This document shows positions 44,299 through 55,069 of a stretch of DNA of 64,000 bases, in pieces. The stretch covers positions 1-64,000 of the forward strand of contig NZ_QOIM01000023.1 of the NCBI RefSeq assembly GCF_003323735.1. Direction: 5' to 3'. Within the stretch, counting starts at the first letter, position 1; the number at the start of each line of letters is the position of its first letter. This stretch comes from Streptomyces reniochalinae (GTDB taxonomy: Bacteria; Actinomycetota; Actinomycetes; Streptomycetales; Streptomycetaceae). The position numbers and the translations under genes were made by a program. Below the pieces are notes generated by a model, which was not told the DNA's origin, did no database searches, and saw nothing but the letters and a program-made list of their open reading frames with translations.

Positions 44299-45471
44299 TT
44301 GGCGTCTGATTTCGACCTCTACCGGACCTTGGAGGAGCACGAGATGCTCCGCGACTCGGTACGCGCGCTCGCCGAGGCGAAGATCGCTCCGCACGCCGCC
44401 GAGGTGGACGAGGAGGCCCGGTTCCCGCAGGAGGCGCTGGACGCGCTGGTCGCCAACGACCTACACGCCGTGCACGTGCCGGAGGCGTACGGCGGCGCGG
44501 GCGCCGACGCGCTGGCGACCGTCATCGTCATCGAGGAGATCGCCCGGGTCTGCGGCTCCTCCTCCCTCATCCCGGCCGTCAACAAGCTCGGCTCGCTCCC
44601 GGTGATGCTCTCCGCCTCCGAGGAGCTGAAGAAGCGCTACCTGTCGCCGCTGGCCAAGGGCGACGCGATGTTCTCGTACTGCCTGAGCGAGCCGGACGCG
44701 GGCTCGGACGCGGGCGGCATGAAGACGAAGGCCGTGCGCGACGGCGACCACTGGGTGCTGAACGGCGTCAAGCGCTGGATCACCAACGCCGGGGTGTCCG
44801 ACTACTACACGGTGATGGCCGTCACGGACCCCGACAAGCGCACGAAGGGCATCTCCGCGTTCGTCGTGGAGAAGGGCGACGAGGGCGTGTCGTTCGGCGC
44901 CCCGGAGAAGAAGCTGGGCATCAAGGGTTCACCCACCCGCGAGGTCTACCTCGACAACGTGCGCGTCCCCGCCGACCGGATGATCGGCGCGGAGGGCACG
45001 GGCTTCGCCACCGCGATGAAGACCCTCGACCACACCCGCATCACCATCGCGGCGCAGGCGCTCGGCCTCGCACAGGGCGCGCTCGACTACGCGAAGGGCT
45101 ACGTCGCCGAGCGCAAGCAGTTCGGCAAGCCCGTCGGCGACTTCCAGGGCGTGCAGTTCATGCTGGCCGACATGGGGATGAAGCTGGAGGCCGCCCGTCA
45201 GCTGACCTACGCGGCGGCCGCGCGCTCCGAGCGGGTCCACGAGGGCGGTGACGGCGCGAAGGAGGACTTGACCTTCTTCGGTGCCGCGGCCAAGTGCTAC
45301 GCCTCCGACGCGGCCATGGAGATCACCACCGACGCGGTGCAGCTGCTGGGCGGCTACGGCTACACGCGGGACTACCCGGTCGAGCGGATGATGCGCGACG
45401 CGAAGATCACGCAGATCTACGAGGGCACCAACCAGGTGCAGCGGATCGTGATGGCCCGCAACCTGCCGTAG
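44299..45471 (+). CDS. Acyl-CoA dehydrogenase (FadE25-like)
   Basis: 390-residue FAD enzyme for the first step of acyl-CoA beta-oxidation or branched-chain acyl-CoA degradation. Signature segments: YCLSEPDAGSDAGGMKTKA (FAD-binding), ITNAGVSDYYTVMA, the ERKQFGKPVGDFQGVQFMLA region and the catalytic Glu in KITQIYEGTNQVQRIVMAR. Length is standard. The start is TTG at 44299 after AAGGAG. Position matches mycobacterial fadE25 beside purE/purK. Substrate chain length is not determined. Confidence 0.95.
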   Translation: MASDFDLYRTLEEHEMLRDSVRALAEAKIAPHAAEVDEEARFPQEALDALVANDLHAVHVPEAYGGAGADALATVIVIEEIARVCGSSSLIPAVNKLGSLPVMLSASEELKKRYLSPLAKGDAMFSYCLSEPDAGSDAGGMKTKAVRDGDHWVLNGVKRWITNAGVSDYYTVMAVTDPDKRTKGISAFVVEKGDEGVSFGAPEKKLGIKGSPTREVYLDNVRVPADRMIGAEGTGFATAMKTLDHTRITIAAQALGLAQGALDYAKGYVAERKQFGKPVGDFQGVQFMLADMGMKLEAARQLTYAAAARSERVHEGGDGAKEDLTFFGAAAKCYASDAAMEITTDAVQLLGGYGYTRDYPVERMMRDAKITQIYEGTNQVQRIVMARNLP

Positions 45472-45493
45472 GGCGCCCGCGGGGAGCGACGGT

Positions 45494-45527
45494 GCGGGGC
45501 CGGTGTCCGACAGGACACCGGCCCCGC
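45494..45527. terminator. Bidirectional terminator
   Basis: Perfect 15-bp stem GCGGGGCCGGTGTCC / GGACACCGGCCCCGC with a GACA loop, followed by GTTCGT, between the convergent acyl-CoA dehydrogenase and amidohydrolase genes. Confidence 0.9.
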
Positions 45528-45553
45528 GTTCGTCCACGGGCGCGGCGCAGGGT

Positions 45554-48500
45554 TCAGTGCCCCATGTCGCAGCACCCGTCCCGGCGCAGCTGGCGGCTCA
45601 CGTGGCGCCAGTGGTCCCTCTCGTCGGCGCGTACCTCGGCGGTGCCGTACGCGCCGATCAGCTCCTCCTGTTCGTAGGGCACGCCGCCCCGCACGGTCGT
45701 CACCGTCCGTACCAGTGAGTCGAAGTCGTGCAGCGGGTCGCCGTCGACCAGGGTGAGGTCGGCGAGCTTGCCCTCCTCGACGGTGCCGAGTTCCTTCTCG
45801 ACGCCGAAGACGCGGGCCGGCAGCGCGGTCGCCGTGCGCAGCACCTCGTGCGGCCGCAGCCCGGAGCGGTGCAGGGCGCGCAGAGCCAGGTGCAGGTGGA
45901 GCCCGACGGGGACGAGCGGCTGGTCGGTGCCGAGCGCGACGGTGCCGCCCGCGGCCAGGACCCGGCGGTATACGGCGGTTTCCGTATCCAGCGTGGCCAG
46001 CTGCTCCTCGGTGGGCGGGGCGCCGGCCAACTCGCGCACGGCTTGCACGTCCCACGGCGGCATCAGCCGGGTGACGCGCTCGTCCTCCGCCAGTCCGGGC
46101 TCGGCGCCCAGCAGCGGGGACGCGGTGAACGGCGTCGCGACGAGGTGGAAGTCGCCGGGGGTGCTGTAGAGGCCGACGACGTCCTCGCAGGCGTGTCCCG
46201 TCGCCGTCGTGGCGTGCCCGTACTCCAGTCGCTGGGTGGCCTGGAGGTGCGTGGTCAGGTCCTGCCCGACCTGCACGCCGGGGGTGCACAGGTGGCTGCC
46301 CGAGCGCACGCCCAGCTTCTCGTGGGCGTAGGCGGCGGCCGTGCGCATCGTCGTCGCGGGCGCACGCACGTACGTCTTGACGAAGTCCCAGTCGAGCGCC
46401 CCGGCGCGCTCCAGGGAGCGGCGCAGCCCGTCCTCGGTGCGGTGGGCCCTGCCCATGCTGTAGGCGACACGGGAGCCGTCCAGCAGCTCCCCGGTGGCCA
46501 GCAGCCTGGGCCCGGCCAGCTGCCCGGCGGCGACGGCCTCGCGCAGCCTGGCCTGTTCGTAGGCGAAGCCGCCGAAGGAGACCGCCGTGGTGATGCCGTA
46601 GGCGAGCTGGGTGACGGTCTGCCGGCCGCCGTAGGTGGTCTGCCAGGGGTGCGTGTGGGTGTCCCACAGGCCCGGCAGCACGGTCAGCGAGGAGGCGTCG
46701 AGGCGGCGCATGGCGCGGCGGCCCGCACGGTGCGGGGCGATCTCGGTGATCCGGCCGTCGCGCAGCACCAGGTCCACGTCCTCGCGCACGCCGGGCCCCG
46801 TGCCGTCCCACAGCCGCCCGGCGTGCACCACGGTCTCCTTGGGCGCGGGCCGCCGCCAGGACAGCCGCATCCGTACGGTGCGGGCGTGGCCGCCGCCGAC
46901 GTCGCGCAACCGCAGTGTGCCGGCCGACAGGTACAGCAGGGTGCGCGAGTCGCCGGCCCAGGACGGGTGGTCGGCGCTCTCGTCGGTCAGCCGGCGGGCC
47001 TTCCCCGCGGGGCTGCCGTCCTCGCGCACGGGCAGCACCCACAGCGCCGACTCGCTCACGGCCGCCATCCAGCGGCCGTCGGGCGACCAGACGGGGCCCG
47101 CCGCGTACCGGTCGGCGAGCGAGGCGTGCTCGGCCAGCGGGTGCAGGGCGTCCTCGCCGCTGCCGGCGTCGACGACGCGGATGAGGTTGTAGCCCTCGCG
47201 GAAGCGGAAGTTGAGCCGGTTGCGGTCGCACAGGGCGATACGGCGGCCGTCGGGCGACCAGCTCGGCGGCCCGGGGATGCCTCCGCCGCCCAGGGGCGCG
47301 GCCAAGGTGCGCTCCTCGCCGCTCGCCAGGTCCTTGACCAGCAGGTTGCCCGCCATGTCGAGACAGGCGAGCCTCTCGCCCGCGGGCGAGAGGGCGCCGA
47401 AGACCCGCCCTCCACCGGCGAGTTCCCGCTCCTTGCCGCTGTCGAGCTCGCGGCGGCGGACGGCGAGCAGCCCGTCGCGGTCGTCGCTGTAGAGCAGGGC
47501 CTTGCCGTCGCGCGTGAAGGAGGGCGCGCACACGTAGTGGGACGCTGTGGCTCTGACGAGTGCGCGGGGGCGGCCGTGTCCGTCGGTGCGGGCGAGCCAG
47601 AGGGCGTTGAGGGCGACGAACGCGACGTGGTCGCCGTCCGGGGAGAGCACCGGCTGCTGCACGCCGCGCACCGGGTGGCGTCCTGCCGCCTCGAAGCCGT
47701 AGTCCTTGACCCGGTAGCGCGGGCGGCGGGTGGGGAGTTCGGCTCTGAAGGGGATGCGTTCGGCTGTCTCGGGCCTGGCGGGGCGCAGCAGCCGGAAGAT
47801 GCCCGAGACGGTCAGCAGCAGCGTCTCGCGGTCGGCCCAGCGCGGCGGCACCGGCGCCAGGTCGCCGTCGACGCCGATGGCCTCACCGTCCACGACCAGC
47901 GTGCACGTCGCGCGGGGCGCCGGTGTGGTGCGCAGGTAGGCGAGCTTGCCCGAGGGCGAGACGGCGGGTGTCATCAGGGAGGCGCCCTCGGTGGGGTCCT
48001 CGTGTTCGGTGCGCACGTCGCCGGAGCCGTCGGCTGCGACGGAGACGAGGGTGCGCGCCTGGAGGACCGGCCCTTCCTCACCGTCCTCGACCGAGCCCCG
48101 GACGCACAGCACCCGTGTGCCGTCCGGCGACCAGGTGGGGTCGAAGTCCTCCCAGGCGCCGCCTTGCAGCGGTCCTTCCTGCCCCTCGCGGCCTGTGAGC
48201 CGACGCGTCCTGCCGGTGCGCACGTCGAGCACCCAGACGCGGTACGGGCTGCCGTCCACCGGGTCGCCGCCGCGCTCCGAGGCGAACGCGAGGCGGGTGC
48301 CGTCGGGTGACCAGGCGGGGCCGCGGTCGTCCCAGGGCCCGTCGGTGCGCTGCTGGAGACCCGAGCCGTCCGGGCTGAGGGTCCACAGGTGGAAGCCGCC
48401 GTCGCGGTAGGCGCACACGGCCAGCGTCTTGCCGTCGGGGGAGAAAACCGGGCGGGTCGGCTCCAGCCCGGGAACGCTGAGCGCACGCGCGGTGCCACCC

Positions 48501-48928
48501 GAACGGGGGACGGACCAGAGGATGTTCTGCATCTCCGCGATCAGCCGGCCGGCTCCCGGCACGAGTGTGCCGGCGCCGTTGGTGGCGGTGGAGAACGGCA
48601 CGGTACGGGAGCGGCCGGCGGGCTTCGCGGGCGCGTCGGCGGCGGATGCCGGGGCGGCGGTGGCGGGTGCCGGGGCGGCGACCGCCGGTGCGCTCAGTGC
48701 GGGGCCGCCGACGGCGAGCGCGCCACCCGCGGCGGCGGAGGCCTGCAACAGACGCCGCCGGGCGAGGGGGCCCGCGGGCGCGTCGGGGGCGGAGTCGCAG
48801 CCGCCGTCGGTGAGGGAGCGGGAAGCGGAGCCGACGGGCGTGAGGGGGTCGGCGCCGGAGGCGGTGGGGGGATCGGTGTCGGTGGGGGAGACGGGGGCGG
48901 GGTGCGGGGACGATTCCGAAGTGGCCAA
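45554..48928 (-). CDS. Exported TolB-like beta-propeller / amidohydrolase fusion
   Basis: 1124 residues. A twin-arginine signal (LARRRLLQASAAAGGALAVG, about 54-73) is followed by 600 residues of PD40/TolB propeller repeats such as PVFSPDGKTLAVCAYRDGG and PAWSPDGTRLAFASERGG. The C-terminal metal-dependent amidohydrolase domain (from about 690) has DTHTHPW, Lys in WDFVKTYV, His in GSHLC and GHATT, and Asp in ALGTDQP, so all expected metal ligands are visible. It likely acts in the cell wall on an unknown cyclic amide or peptide. The start is TTG 48928 after GGAGG. It ends DGCCDMGH, an unusual Cys/Met/His tail. Confidence 0.88.
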   Translation of the reverse strand: MATSESSPHPAPVSPTDTDPPTASGADPLTPVGSASRSLTDGGCDSAPDAPAGPLARRRLLQASAAAGGALAVGGPALSAPAVAAPAPATAAPASAADAPAKPAGRSRTVPFSTATNGAGTLVPGAGRLIAEMQNILWSVPRSGGTARALSVPGLEPTRPVFSPDGKTLAVCAYRDGGFHLWTLSPDGSGLQQRTDGPWDDRGPAWSPDGTRLAFASERGGDPVDGSPYRVWVLDVRTGRTRRLTGREGQEGPLQGGAWEDFDPTWSPDGTRVLCVRGSVEDGEEGPVLQARTLVSVAADGSGDVRTEHEDPTEGASLMTPAVSPSGKLAYLRTTPAPRATCTLVVDGEAIGVDGDLAPVPPRWADRETLLLTVSGIFRLLRPARPETAERIPFRAELPTRRPRYRVKDYGFEAAGRHPVRGVQQPVLSPDGDHVAFVALNALWLARTDGHGRPRALVRATASHYVCAPSFTRDGKALLYSDDRDGLLAVRRRELDSGKERELAGGGRVFGALSPAGERLACLDMAGNLLVKDLASGEERTLAAPLGGGGIPGPPSWSPDGRRIALCDRNRLNFRFREGYNLIRVVDAGSGEDALHPLAEHASLADRYAAGPVWSPDGRWMAAVSESALWVLPVREDGSPAGKARRLTDESADHPSWAGDSRTLLYLSAGTLRLRDVGGGHARTVRMRLSWRRPAPKETVVHAGRLWDGTGPGVREDVDLVLRDGRITEIAPHRAGRRAMRRLDASSLTVLPGLWDTHTHPWQTTYGGRQTVTQLAYGITTAVSFGGFAYEQARLREAVAAGQLAGPRLLATGELLDGSRVAYSMGRAHRTEDGLRRSLERAGALDWDFVKTYVRAPATTMRTAAAYAHEKLGVRSGSHLCTPGVQVGQDLTTHLQATQRLEYGHATTATGHACEDVVGLYSTPGDFHLVATPFTASPLLGAEPGLAEDERVTRLMPPWDVQAVRELAGAPPTEEQLATLDTETAVYRRVLAAGGTVALGTDQPLVPVGLHLHLALRALHRSGLRPHEVLRTATALPARVFGVEKELGTVEEGKLADLTLVDGDPLHDFDSLVRTVTTVRGGVPYEQEELIGAYGTAEVRADERDHWRHVSRQLRRDGCCDMGH

Positions 48929-49053
48929 CGGTCCTCCCTGGACACGGGCGGGGGCCCGCTGATGCTCGCGGGCCCCGAGGGTGCGGTCAAGACCGCTCGC
49001 CGCTCGGGGCCCGCGTCAGTCGGCTCCGGTGCCGTCCGGGAGTTGACTCCCCT

Positions 49054-50249
49054 TCAGCCGTCCAGCTCGTCGATCGTGGCGATCGAGGGGCCGCGCCGGG
49101 TCTGGAGGGTCAGCGCCGCCTCTTCGGCCTCGCGCAGCACCCGCACCGCGTTCGACCAGGTCAGCTTGGACAGGTCCGCCTCGGACCAGTTGCGGTCCAG
49201 CAGTTCGGCCACCAGGTTCGGGTAACCGGAGACGTCCTCCAGCTGGGCGGGCGTGAAGGGCGTGCCGTCGTAGTCGCCGCCGATGCCGATGTGGTCGATG
49301 CCCGCGACCTCGCGCATGTGGTCGAGGTGGTCGGCGACCGTGCGCACGTCCGGCACAGGGCGCGGGTTCGCCGTCTCGAACGCCCGCTGCACCCGCCGGC
49401 CCTCCTCGCCCATGTCGAGGTGGTGCAGCCCGTGCGCGCGCATGTTCTCGTCGGCGGCCTGCGCCCAGGCCACGGCCTCGGGCAGGATGAACTTCGGGAC
49501 GAACGTCGCCATCGCCACGCCGCCGTTGGCGGGGAGCTGGGCGAGCACGTCGTCGGGGATGTTGCGCGGGTGGTCGCAGACGGCACGCGCCGAGGAGTGG
49601 GAGAAGATCACCGGGGCCTCGGTGACCCGCAGCGCGTCCCGCATCGTCTCGGCGGCCACGTGCGAGAGGTCGACCAGCATGCCCAGCCGGTTCATCTCCG
49701 CCACGACCTCCTCGCCGAACCGTGACAGGCCGCCCGCGCGCGACGCGTCGGTGGCCGAGTCGGCCCAGCCCAGCGAGTTGTTGTGGGTGAGCGTCATGTA
49801 GCGCACACCGAGCTGGTAGAGGGCGCGCAGTGTGGCCAGCGAGTTGTTGATGGAGTGGCCGCCCTCGGCGCCCATCAGCGAGGCGATGCGGCGCTGCGCG
49901 TGCGCGGCCTCCACGTCCTCGGCGGTGAAGGCCAGTTGCAGGTCCTCCGGGTACCGCGCGGCCAGCATCCTGACGGCGTCGATCTGCTCCAGGGTGGCGC
50001 TCACCGCGTCGTCACCGGTCAGCTCGCCGGGGACGTAGACGGACCAGAACTGCGCGCCGACACCGCCGGCGCGCAACCGCGCGAGGTCGGTGTGCAGCCG
50101 CTCGTGCTGGTCGTGGGCGATGTCGAGCGCGTCGAGGTCGTAGCGCACCTGTTCGCGCAGGGCCCACGGCAGGTCGTTGTGGCCGTCCACCACGGGGTGG
50201 GCGGCCAGCAGGGCGCGGGCGCGCTCCAGGCTGGGGCTCGCTGTCGTCG

Positions 50250-50253
<4 letters not shown>
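49054..50253 (-). CDS. Membrane-dipeptidase-type (M19) dipeptidase
   Basis: 399 residues without signal peptide, so probably cytosolic despite the family name. Zinc-binding motifs: [12 protein letters not shown], the bridging Glu in [24 protein letters not shown] and [19 protein letters not shown], and the catalytic Asp near [11 protein letters not shown]. It hydrolyses dipeptides, including those with D-residues. Its ATG overlaps the stop of purE by 4 bp (ATGA), giving translational coupling to a purine gene with which it has no obvious metabolic link. Confidence 0.92.
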
Positions 50254-50798
<545 letters not shown>

Positions 50799-50851
50799 TA
50801 CGGCTCCTAGGTTCCTGGGTGGGACGGCCGGCGCCGGCGGCCGGGGCGCGC

Positions 50852-52012
50852 TCACTCGGTGACGGTGCCCCGCAGATACCCGGCGGCGTGCGCGGCCCGC
50901 TCCCGTACGTCGGCGAGATCGTCCCCGTAGACGTTGACGTGGCCCACCTTGCGTCCTGGCTTCACGTCCTTGCCGTACATGTGGATCTTCAGCTGGGGGT
51001 CCCTGGCCATGCAGTGCAGGTAGGCGGCGTACATGTCGGGGTAGTCGCCGCCGAGCACGTTGGCCATCACGGTCCAGGGGGCGCGGCAGCGCGGGTCGCC
51101 CAGCGGCAGGTCGAGGACGGCGCGCACGTGGTTGGCGAACTGCGAGGTGACGGCGCCGTCCTGGCTCCAGTGGCCGGAGTTGTGCGGGCGCATGGCGAGT
51201 TCGTTGACGAGCACCCCGCCGTCCGCGGTCTCGAACAGCTCGACGGCGAGGTGGCCGACGACGCCCAGCTCGTGCGCGATCCGCAGCGCCAGCTCCTGGG
51301 CGCGCACCGCGGCGTCCTCGCCGAGCCCGGGCGCGGGGGCGATGACGGTGTCGCAGACGCCGTCCACCTGGATCGACTCGACGACGGGGTAGGCGACGGC
51401 CTGCCCGTGCGGGGACCGCACGACGTTCGCCGCCAGCTCCCGCGTGAAGTCGACCTTCTCCTCGGCGAGGACGGCGACGCCCGCCTTGAAGGGTTCGCTC
51501 GCGTTGGGGTCGTCGGCGCCGCGGACGATCCACACGCCCTTGCCGTCGTAGCCGCCGCGCACGGTCTTGAGGACGACGGGGAAGCCGCCGGCTGTGCCCG
51601 GGGCGCCCTCGCGCGCGAACGCCGCCACGTCGTTTGGATCGCGCACGATGCGGTTGCGCGGCGCGGGGACGCCCAGCTCGGCCAGGCGGGCGCGCATCAC
51701 ACCCTTGTCCTGCGCGTGGACGAGCGCGTCGGGCCCGGGGCGCACCGGGATGCCGTCCGCCTCGAGGGCGCGCAGGTGCTCGGTGGGCACGTGCTCGTGA
51801 TCGAAGGTGATCACGTCGCAGCCGTGCGCGAAGCGCCGCAGGGTGTCCAGGTCGCGGTAGTCGCCGACGACGACTTCGCCGGCGACCTGTGCGGCCGAGT
51901 CCTGGGCCGTATCGGAAAGGAGCTTGAATCTGATGCCGAGCGGGATGCCCGCCTCGTGGGTCATACGAGCGAGCTGCCCCCCGCCGACCATGCCGACTAC
52001 CGGGAACGTCAC
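50852..52012 (-). CDS. purK: N5-carboxyaminoimidazole ribonucleotide synthase
   Basis: 386 residues, ATP-grasp enzyme that carboxylates AIR to N5-CAIR for PurE. It starts [19 protein letters not shown], has the ATP-grasp loop [16 protein letters not shown] and the metal site [16 protein letters not shown] 52012 lies 7 nt after TACCCT (52025-52020), so a leaderless transcript is likely; the longer frame to 52111 has no family similarity. It forms an operon with purE and the dipeptidase. Confidence 0.95.
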   Translation of the reverse strand: MTFPVVGMVGGGQLARMTHEAGIPLGIRFKLLSDTAQDSAAQVAGEVVVGDYRDLDTLRRFAHGCDVITFDHEHVPTEHLRALEADGIPVRPGPDALVHAQDKGVMRARLAELGVPAPRNRIVRDPNDVAAFAREGAPGTAGGFPVVLKTVRGGYDGKGVWIVRGADDPNASEPFKAGVAVLAEEKVDFTRELAANVVRSPHGQAVAYPVVESIQVDGVCDTVIAPAPGLGEDAAVRAQELALRIAHELGVVGHLAVELFETADGGVLVNELAMRPHNSGHWSQDGAVTSQFANHVRAVLDLPLGDPRCRAPWTVMANVLGGDYPDMYAAYLHCMARDPQLKIHMYGKDVKPGRKVGHVNVYGDDLADVRERAAHAAGYLRGTVTE

Positions 52013-52341
52013 GGTCCCCAGGGTACGGGGCGCGAGGCGGCGCCCCTCCCGCCCCTTCCCCACCACGGGCCACCGAGGGACCACCGGAGTGTGCCGTATG
52101 AAACAAGCCACGTCGTCTCACAGTGGCGCACCGGCCCCGCACCGGCGGCTGCTGACCTGCACCGGGGCGGCAGCCCGCAGCGGAGTGGACCGCTCCGGTG
52201 TGCGGCGGCGCGCCACCGGTGAGACGATGGCGCGCCCAGCCAAGGACCGCGGGCTGCGCCAATCGCCCCACGGGGCGAACTGGTGGCTGGTTAGCATGGG
52301 GCAGCCTCTGACACCGACCGGAACGGGGCCGAAGCATCGCT
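52013..52341. other. 329-bp divergent region, purK / gtrA
   Basis: Holds the purK -10 (TACCCT, minus strand, 52025-52020) and a possible gtrA -10 (TAGCAT, 52292-52297). Nothing else is recognisable; the open frames are GC-rich noise. Confidence 0.5.
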
Positions 52342-53109
52342 ATGGGTGAGGGGCGCTCTGTGCGCCCGAGACTGGAACGACTCGTGCGCGAACTGGCCAA
52401 GTTCGGCGCAGTCGGCGCGCTGGGCTTTCTGGTGAACGTCGCGATCTTCAACCTGTGCATCCACACGTTCCAGCTCGCCCCCATCCGCTCGGGCGTCGTC
52501 TCCCAGGTCGTGGCCATCGGCACCAACTACCTGGGCAACAGGTACTGGACCTACCGGCACATCGACAAGAACCAGATCCACCGCGAGACGGTGCTGTTCT
52601 TCTTCTTCAGCGGTATCGGTCTCGTCCTGGAGAACGGCATCCTCGCCCTCTCCCACTACGGCCTCGGCTACACCTCGCCGCTCGCGGACAACATCTCCAA
52701 GAACGTCGTCGGGCTCGCCATCGGCACCGTCTTCCGCTTCTGGGCCTACCGGACCTGGGTCTTCCGGGTCGGCGCCCAGCAGGCGAAGACCGGCTCCGAG
52801 ACCGGGGAAGGCGCCGGGGAGGAGGCCGACGACGAGGAGCCCGCCGGAGCCGGGTCCGAGGCGGCGGACCGGCACAGGACCCCGGCGCAGAGCCGGGGCG
52901 GGTCCACGGCCGAAAGCGCCGAGAACGCCGAGAGCGGGGCCGGGGCCGCGGAGGCGGCGTCCGCCGCATCCGCCTCCTCCGGCGCTGTCCGGCTCACCCG
53001 CGCCAGGAGCGCCCCCGCGGCGCCCGGCTCACGCGACGTCCGGGGCGTCGAGGTCGGTGGCCTCGCGGCTGAGGAACAGCGCGAAGACCGGCGGAAGCTG
53101 CTGAAGTAG
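52342..53109 (+). CDS. GtrA family membrane protein
   Basis: 255 residues. Residues about 18-140 form the four-helix GtrA domain: [19 protein letters not shown], then [18 protein letters not shown], a Phe-rich helix [18 protein letters not shown], and [14 protein letters not shown]. GtrA-like proteins are thought to help move or flip polyprenyl-linked sugars. The C-terminal 110 residues are Glu/Ala/Ser-rich, disordered, and their last 27 codons overlap the 3' end of the convergent histidine kinase gene. The start is uncertain: ATG 52342 or a GTG 18 nt further on with GAGGGGC upstream. Confidence 0.87.
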   Translation: MGEGRSVRPRLERLVRELAKFGAVGALGFLVNVAIFNLCIHTFQLAPIRSGVVSQVVAIGTNYLGNRYWTYRHIDKNQIHRETVLFFFFSGIGLVLENGILALSHYGLGYTSPLADNISKNVVGLAIGTVFRFWAYRTWVFRVGAQQAKTGSETGEGAGEEADDEEPAGAGSEAADRHRTPAQSRGGSTAESAENAESGAGAAEAASAASASSGAVRLTRARSAPAAPGSRDVRGVEVGGLAAEEQREDRRKLLK

Positions 53110-54318
53110 CTCCAGCCGTCCGCCGTCCGCCTCCGCGAGGTCCCGGGCGACAGCCAGGCCGAGTCCGGTGGAGTTGTGGCCGCTGACGGTGCGCTCGAAC
53201 ACCCGCGAGCCCAGCGCCTCGTCCACGCCCGGGCCCTCGTCCGTGACCTCCACCACCACCTGGTTGCCCGTGACGCGGGTACGCAGCGCCACGGTGCCGT
53301 CCCCGTGCATCAGCGAGTTCTCGATCAGCGTCGCCAGCACCTGCGCGACCGCGCCCGGGGTGCCGACCGCCCGCATCCCGGTCTTCCCCGAGTGCACGAT
53401 GGCCCGCCCCGCGCTGCGGTAGGCGGGCTTCCACTCCTCGATCTGCTGTTTGACGACCTCGTCCAGATCGAAGCTGACGGCCGAGCCCGTACGCGGGTCG
53501 CGGGAGTTGGTCAGCAGCCGCTGCACCACGTCCGTGAGCCGTTCGACCTGGGCGAGCGCGATGGTGGCCTCCTCCTGGACGACGGCACGGTCCTCGGGGG
53601 TCGCGCCCTCGGAGGTGGCGATGATCTCCTCCAGCCGCATGGAGAGCGCCGTCAGCGGCGTCCGCAGCTGGTGGGAGGCGTCGGCGGCCAGCCGTCGTTC
53701 GGCGGTCAGCATCCGGCCGATCCGGTCCGCGCTGGCGTCCAGCACGTCGGCGACCCGGTCCAGCTCGGGCACCTGGTAGCGGCGGTGCCGCGGGCGCGGG
53801 TCACCCGAGCCGAGCCGCTCGGCCGTCTCGGCCAGGTCGGTCAACGGGGCCGCGAGCCGGTGGGCCTGCCGCACGGCGAGCGCGGCGGCGGCGATCACCG
53901 CGAGCAGCGCCACCGCCAGGATGATCAGCAGCGTGCGGCCGACCTCCGCACGGACCGCGGCCCGCGACGCCTGCACGGTCACGCGTTCCCCGTGCACGCC
54001 CGTCTGGCGCGACTCGACGACCTCGCCCTCGGGCCGGTCACCGACCTCGATGGCCTTGCGGTCGCCCGGCATGTCGACGCGGATGTAGCGGACGTAGCGG
54101 TCCTTGGACGCCGTGACGCCGATCGACGCCTTCGTCACCCGCTCCCCCGCGACCAGCCGGCTCTCCACCGTGGAGACCAGCCGGGACGCCTCGGCGCGCA
54201 CGCTGTCCCGAGTGCTGCTCTCGATGGTGCGGGACTCGACGATGACGAGCGAGATGCCGAAGACCGCGACGACGACGAGGACGACGGCGAGCGTGGACAT
54301 GATGAGCCGACGGCGCAC
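53029..54318 (-). CDS. Sensor histidine kinase
   Basis: 429 residues. N-terminal membrane helix (about 5-30), an extracytoplasmic sensor of about 95 residues, a second helix (about 127-150), a HAMP segment (VRQAHRLAAPLTDLAETAER), the phospho-His in RRLAADASHQLRTPLTALS, and an ATPase domain with LIENSLMHGDGT (N box), VTDEGPGVD (G1) and STGLGLAVA (G2). It phosphorylates the response regulator encoded 70 bp upstream. The stimulus is unknown. The start is GTG 54318. Confidence 0.94.
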   Translation of the reverse strand: MRRRLIMSTLAVVLVVVAVFGISLVIVESRTIESSTRDSVRAEASRLVSTVESRLVAGERVTKASIGVTASKDRYVRYIRVDMPGDRKAIEVGDRPEGEVVESRQTGVHGERVTVQASRAAVRAEVGRTLLIILAVALLAVIAAAALAVRQAHRLAAPLTDLAETAERLGSGDPRPRHRRYQVPELDRVADVLDASADRIGRMLTAERRLAADASHQLRTPLTALSMRLEEIIATSEGATPEDRAVVQEEATIALAQVERLTDVVQRLLTNSRDPRTGSAVSFDLDEVVKQQIEEWKPAYRSAGRAIVHSGKTGMRAVGTPGAVAQVLATLIENSLMHGDGTVALRTRVTGNQVVVEVTDEGPGVDEALGSRVFERTVSGHNSTGLGLAVARDLAEADGGRLELLQQLPPVFALFLSREATDLDAPDVA

Positions 54319-54388
54319 GTGCTGGCTTCTTTCCTCACTCTTGCCGGGTGTTGTGAACTCTTACCGGGTGTTCCGGCTCTCCCGGGGG

Positions 54389-55069
54389 CTAGCTCTTCTC
54401 GAACCGGAAGCCGACGCCGCGCACGGTGGCGATGTAGCGGGGGTTCGCCGCGTCGTCGCCGAGCTTCTTGCGCAGCCAGGAGATGTGCATGTCGAGGGTC
54501 TTCGTCGACGACCACCAGGTGGTGTCCCACACCTCGCGCATCAGCTGGTCACGGGTGACGACCCGGCCCGCGTCCCGCACCAGCACCCGCAGCAGGTCGA
54601 ACTCCTTGGCGGTGAGCTGGAGCTCCTCCTCGCCCATCCAGGCGCGGTGCGACTCGACGTCGATCCGCACCCCGTGTGTGGCCGGAGGCTGGGCCGGCTC
54701 GGCGGGCGTACCGCGGCGCAGCAACGCCCTGACCCGGGCCAGCAGCTCGGCGAGCCGGAACGGTTTGGTCACGTAGTCGTCCGCACCCGCGTCGAGGCCC
54801 ACGACCGTGTCCACCTCGTCGGCGCGTGCGGTCAGGACGAGGACCGGGAAGGTGTGGCCCTCGTTGCGCAGCCTGCGGCACACCTCCAGGCCGTCCATCC
54901 CCGGAAGGCCCAGGTCCAGCACGACGAGATCGATGCCCTCGCGCAGCCCCGCGTCGAGCGCGGTGGGACCGTCCTCGCGCACCTCGACCTCGTATCCCTC
55001 CCTGCGCAGGGCGCGGGCCAGGGGCTCCGAGATCGATGCGTCATCCTCGGCGAGCAGTACACGGGTCAT
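54389..55069 (-). CDS. OmpR/PhoB-type response regulator
   Basis: 226 residues. Receiver domain: acidic pocket LLAEDDAS, phosphoacceptor Asp in LVVLDLGLPGMDGLEV, Thr in VLTARAD and Lys in YVTKPF. C-terminal winged helix: LTAKEFDLLRVLVRDAGRVV and DMHISWLRKKLGDDAANPRY. ATG 55069 is 6 nt after TACCAT, so leaderless translation is likely. It is co-transcribed with the sensor kinase and divergent from the peptide transporter, a possible target. Confidence 0.95.
   Translation of the reverse strand: MTRVLLAEDDASISEPLARALRREGYEVEVREDGPTALDAGLREGIDLVVLDLGLPGMDGLEVCRRLRNEGHTFPVLVLTARADEVDTVVGLDAGADDYVTKPFRLAELLARVRALLRRGTPAEPAQPPATHGVRIDVESHRAWMGEEELQLTAKEFDLLRVLVRDAGRVVTRDQLMREVWDTTWWSSTKTLDMHISWLRKKLGDDAANPRYIATVRGVGFRFEKS

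Noticed and set aside
45728..48310. 860-codon open frame on the plus strand
   Set aside because: Antisense shadow of the propeller-amidohydrolase gene; composition is Arg/Gly/Val-rich with no motif.
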